Shown here: piece after piece, positions 63,188 to 64,000 of the stretch
Layout: each line of letters opens with the position of its first letter
Position numbering within the stretch: position 1 is the first letter of the stretch
From: JACPNO01 sp963825405
Lineage (GTDB): Bacteria; Acidobacteriota; Terriglobia; Bryobacterales; Bryobacteraceae
Direction: 5' to 3'
DNA length: 64,000 bases
NCBI GenBank assembly: GCA_963825405.1
Contig: CAWGTB010000003.1
Location: forward strand, 930,001 to 994,000
The notes under the pieces: generated by a model
What the model saw: the letters and a program-made list of their open reading frames with translations, nothing else
What the model was told of the DNA's origin: nothing
Databases searched by the model: none
Position numbers and translations under genes: made by a program

Positions 63188-64000
63188 CTATGGAATTTCG
63201 AGTGCGCCATTTTGCGCCGACATCATTTGCCCTTCGGTATCCCGCACCACCAACCGTACCAGGTAGCTGCCCGGTTTTACGTCAATGTTCGATTTAAAAG
63301 TGACGCCCGAGCGCAGCTTGTTCTCGAGCGTCTCATCCCGCAAATGCATTGCGACCCGCTTCTCGATTCCCGTAATGAAGTTTCCATTGCGATCGAATAG
63401 CGCCGAAACGATGGTCAGCTCGTTGTGGTTCAGGCCTTCCGATTTCCGATATTTGAGCTGGCGTACGTCCACGCGAGCAACCACCGTGACTTTGGCGCTA
63501 TCACTGGTCGGCTTGAAAAACTGTGTGTGCAACTCCACGGGGAGATCGACCATCTCTTCGCGCGAGAAAAGAGCTTCCTGAATTTCCTGCTTGGCTGTCT
63601 CCACCGGGTTGGCGGCATGGCGGGGAACAAAGTAACCGCGGCGTGCCTGCACGCTCAGCTTGGTAGGTTTCTCCAAAGTGACCTTGAGGCGGTGAAAGCT
63701 GCCATCCAGTTTCAAATTCTGCGGCGAGAACCCCAGCGTATACACGTATTCCGGCGCGGACGCCAGCCGCCTAAGCCCTTCCCGCAAATCATTGTCATTG
63801 TGAAAGAACGTGCCGCCGGTTCCATCCGCCATTTCCGCCAACAGATCAGCCTCTACCAGCGCGGCGTCGGACTCGTAGCGCATCGTGAGCGCCGGGGCAG
63901 CCGACATCCGCTGGCTGGCATCGCCGCCTGGAACGAAGGCGTAAAGCCCACGCGCGTCCACTGCGTTGATGATCACATTCGAGCGTATAGCACGGTCGAT
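63188..64000 (-). CDS. VWFA-related acidobacterial protein (5' part outside window)
   Basis: The C-terminal 270 residues of a second VWFA-family protein; the frame is open through the right edge (reading IDRAIRSNVIINAVDARG at the boundary). It contains the end of the VWA domain, LLAEMADGTGGTFFHNDNDLREGL, YVYTLGFSPQNLKLDGSFHRLKV and RRGYFVPRHAAN, then two beta-sandwich-like regions ending GSYLVRLVVRDTEGQMMSAQNG. It lies upstream of the other VWFA gene with 12 bases between, so they form an operon of paralogues. Confidence 0.88.
   Translation of the reverse strand: MDRAIRSNVIINAVDARGLYAFVPGGDASQRMSAAPALTMRYESDAALVEADLLAEMADGTGGTFFHNDNDLREGLRRLASAPEYVYTLGFSPQNLKLDGSFHRLKVTLEKPTKLSVQARRGYFVPRHAANPVETAKQEIQEALFSREEMVDLPVELHTQFFKPTSDSAKVTVVARVDVRQLKYRKSEGLNHNELTIVSALFDRNGNFITGIEKRVAMHLRDETLENKLRSGVTFKSNIDVKPGSYLVRLVVRDTEGQMMSAQNGALEIP

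Overview
The window looks like a chromosomal segment of an Acidobacteriota bacterium, probably of the Bryobacter/Solibacter type. The evidence is two tandem VWFA-related proteins of the acidobacterial type, a PadR regulator paired with an acidobacterial-type duplicated FtsX/MacB permease, many small secreted orphan proteins, high GC, and dense operons with ATGA/GTGA/TTGA overlaps. No rRNA, tRNA, CRISPR array, insertion sequence or phage gene was recognised.

Layout. 1-1.75 kb: LytS/LytTR two-component pair. 1.8-3.9 kb: a more AT-rich TIR-HEAT gene, divergent from a PadR-permease operon (3.96-6.95 kb) across two palindromic operator-like sites. 6.95-15.3 kb: small membrane and secreted genes, a CehA/McbA-like metallohydrolase, a nucleoside hydrolase, and an ECF sigma factor with a membrane partner. 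15.35-18 kb: cysS and a Cys/Met-metabolism PLP enzyme. 17.9-19.2 kb: a methyltransferase with an in-frame TGA at a conserved cysteine position (candidate selenoprotein), coupled to a beta-barrel protein. 19.3-20.7 kb: HtrA-like protease. 20.7-27.8 kb: his operon hisI-G-D-C-HAD-B-H-F-A behind a His-rich leader peptide and attenuator. 27.9-32.7 kb: DUF1080 protein, DHDPS-family aldolase, PLP decarboxylase and acyl-CoA synthetase. 33.1-42.7 kb (minus strand): mreB-mreC-mreD-mrdA-rodA, RNase E/G, rhodanese. 42.8-50.5 kb: beta-propeller, secreted orphans, an S41 protease homologue lacking its catalytic dyad, cytochrome c, ArsA ATPase, an SPFH protein with a small ribbon-helix-helix protein, tadA. 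50.5-55.4 kb: MacAB-like exporter. 55.4-64 kb: FadN-like beta-oxidation enzyme, LPG-synthase-like membrane protein, oxidoreductase plus PIG-L deacetylase, two VWFA proteins.

Quality warning. More than twenty single-base frame changes interrupt otherwise well-conserved genes, including mreB, mreC, mreD, hisD and the RNase E/G gene. Breakage of so many core genes is best explained by uncorrected indels in the assembly rather than real pseudogenes. Such genes are given here as one feature spanning all frames.

Most interesting points: the candidate selenocysteine methyltransferase with a SECIS-like hairpin, the ribosome-mediated his attenuator, the TIR-HEAT gene sharing a divergent promoter with a PadR operon, and the SPFH/RHH pair with a tandem palindromic operator.
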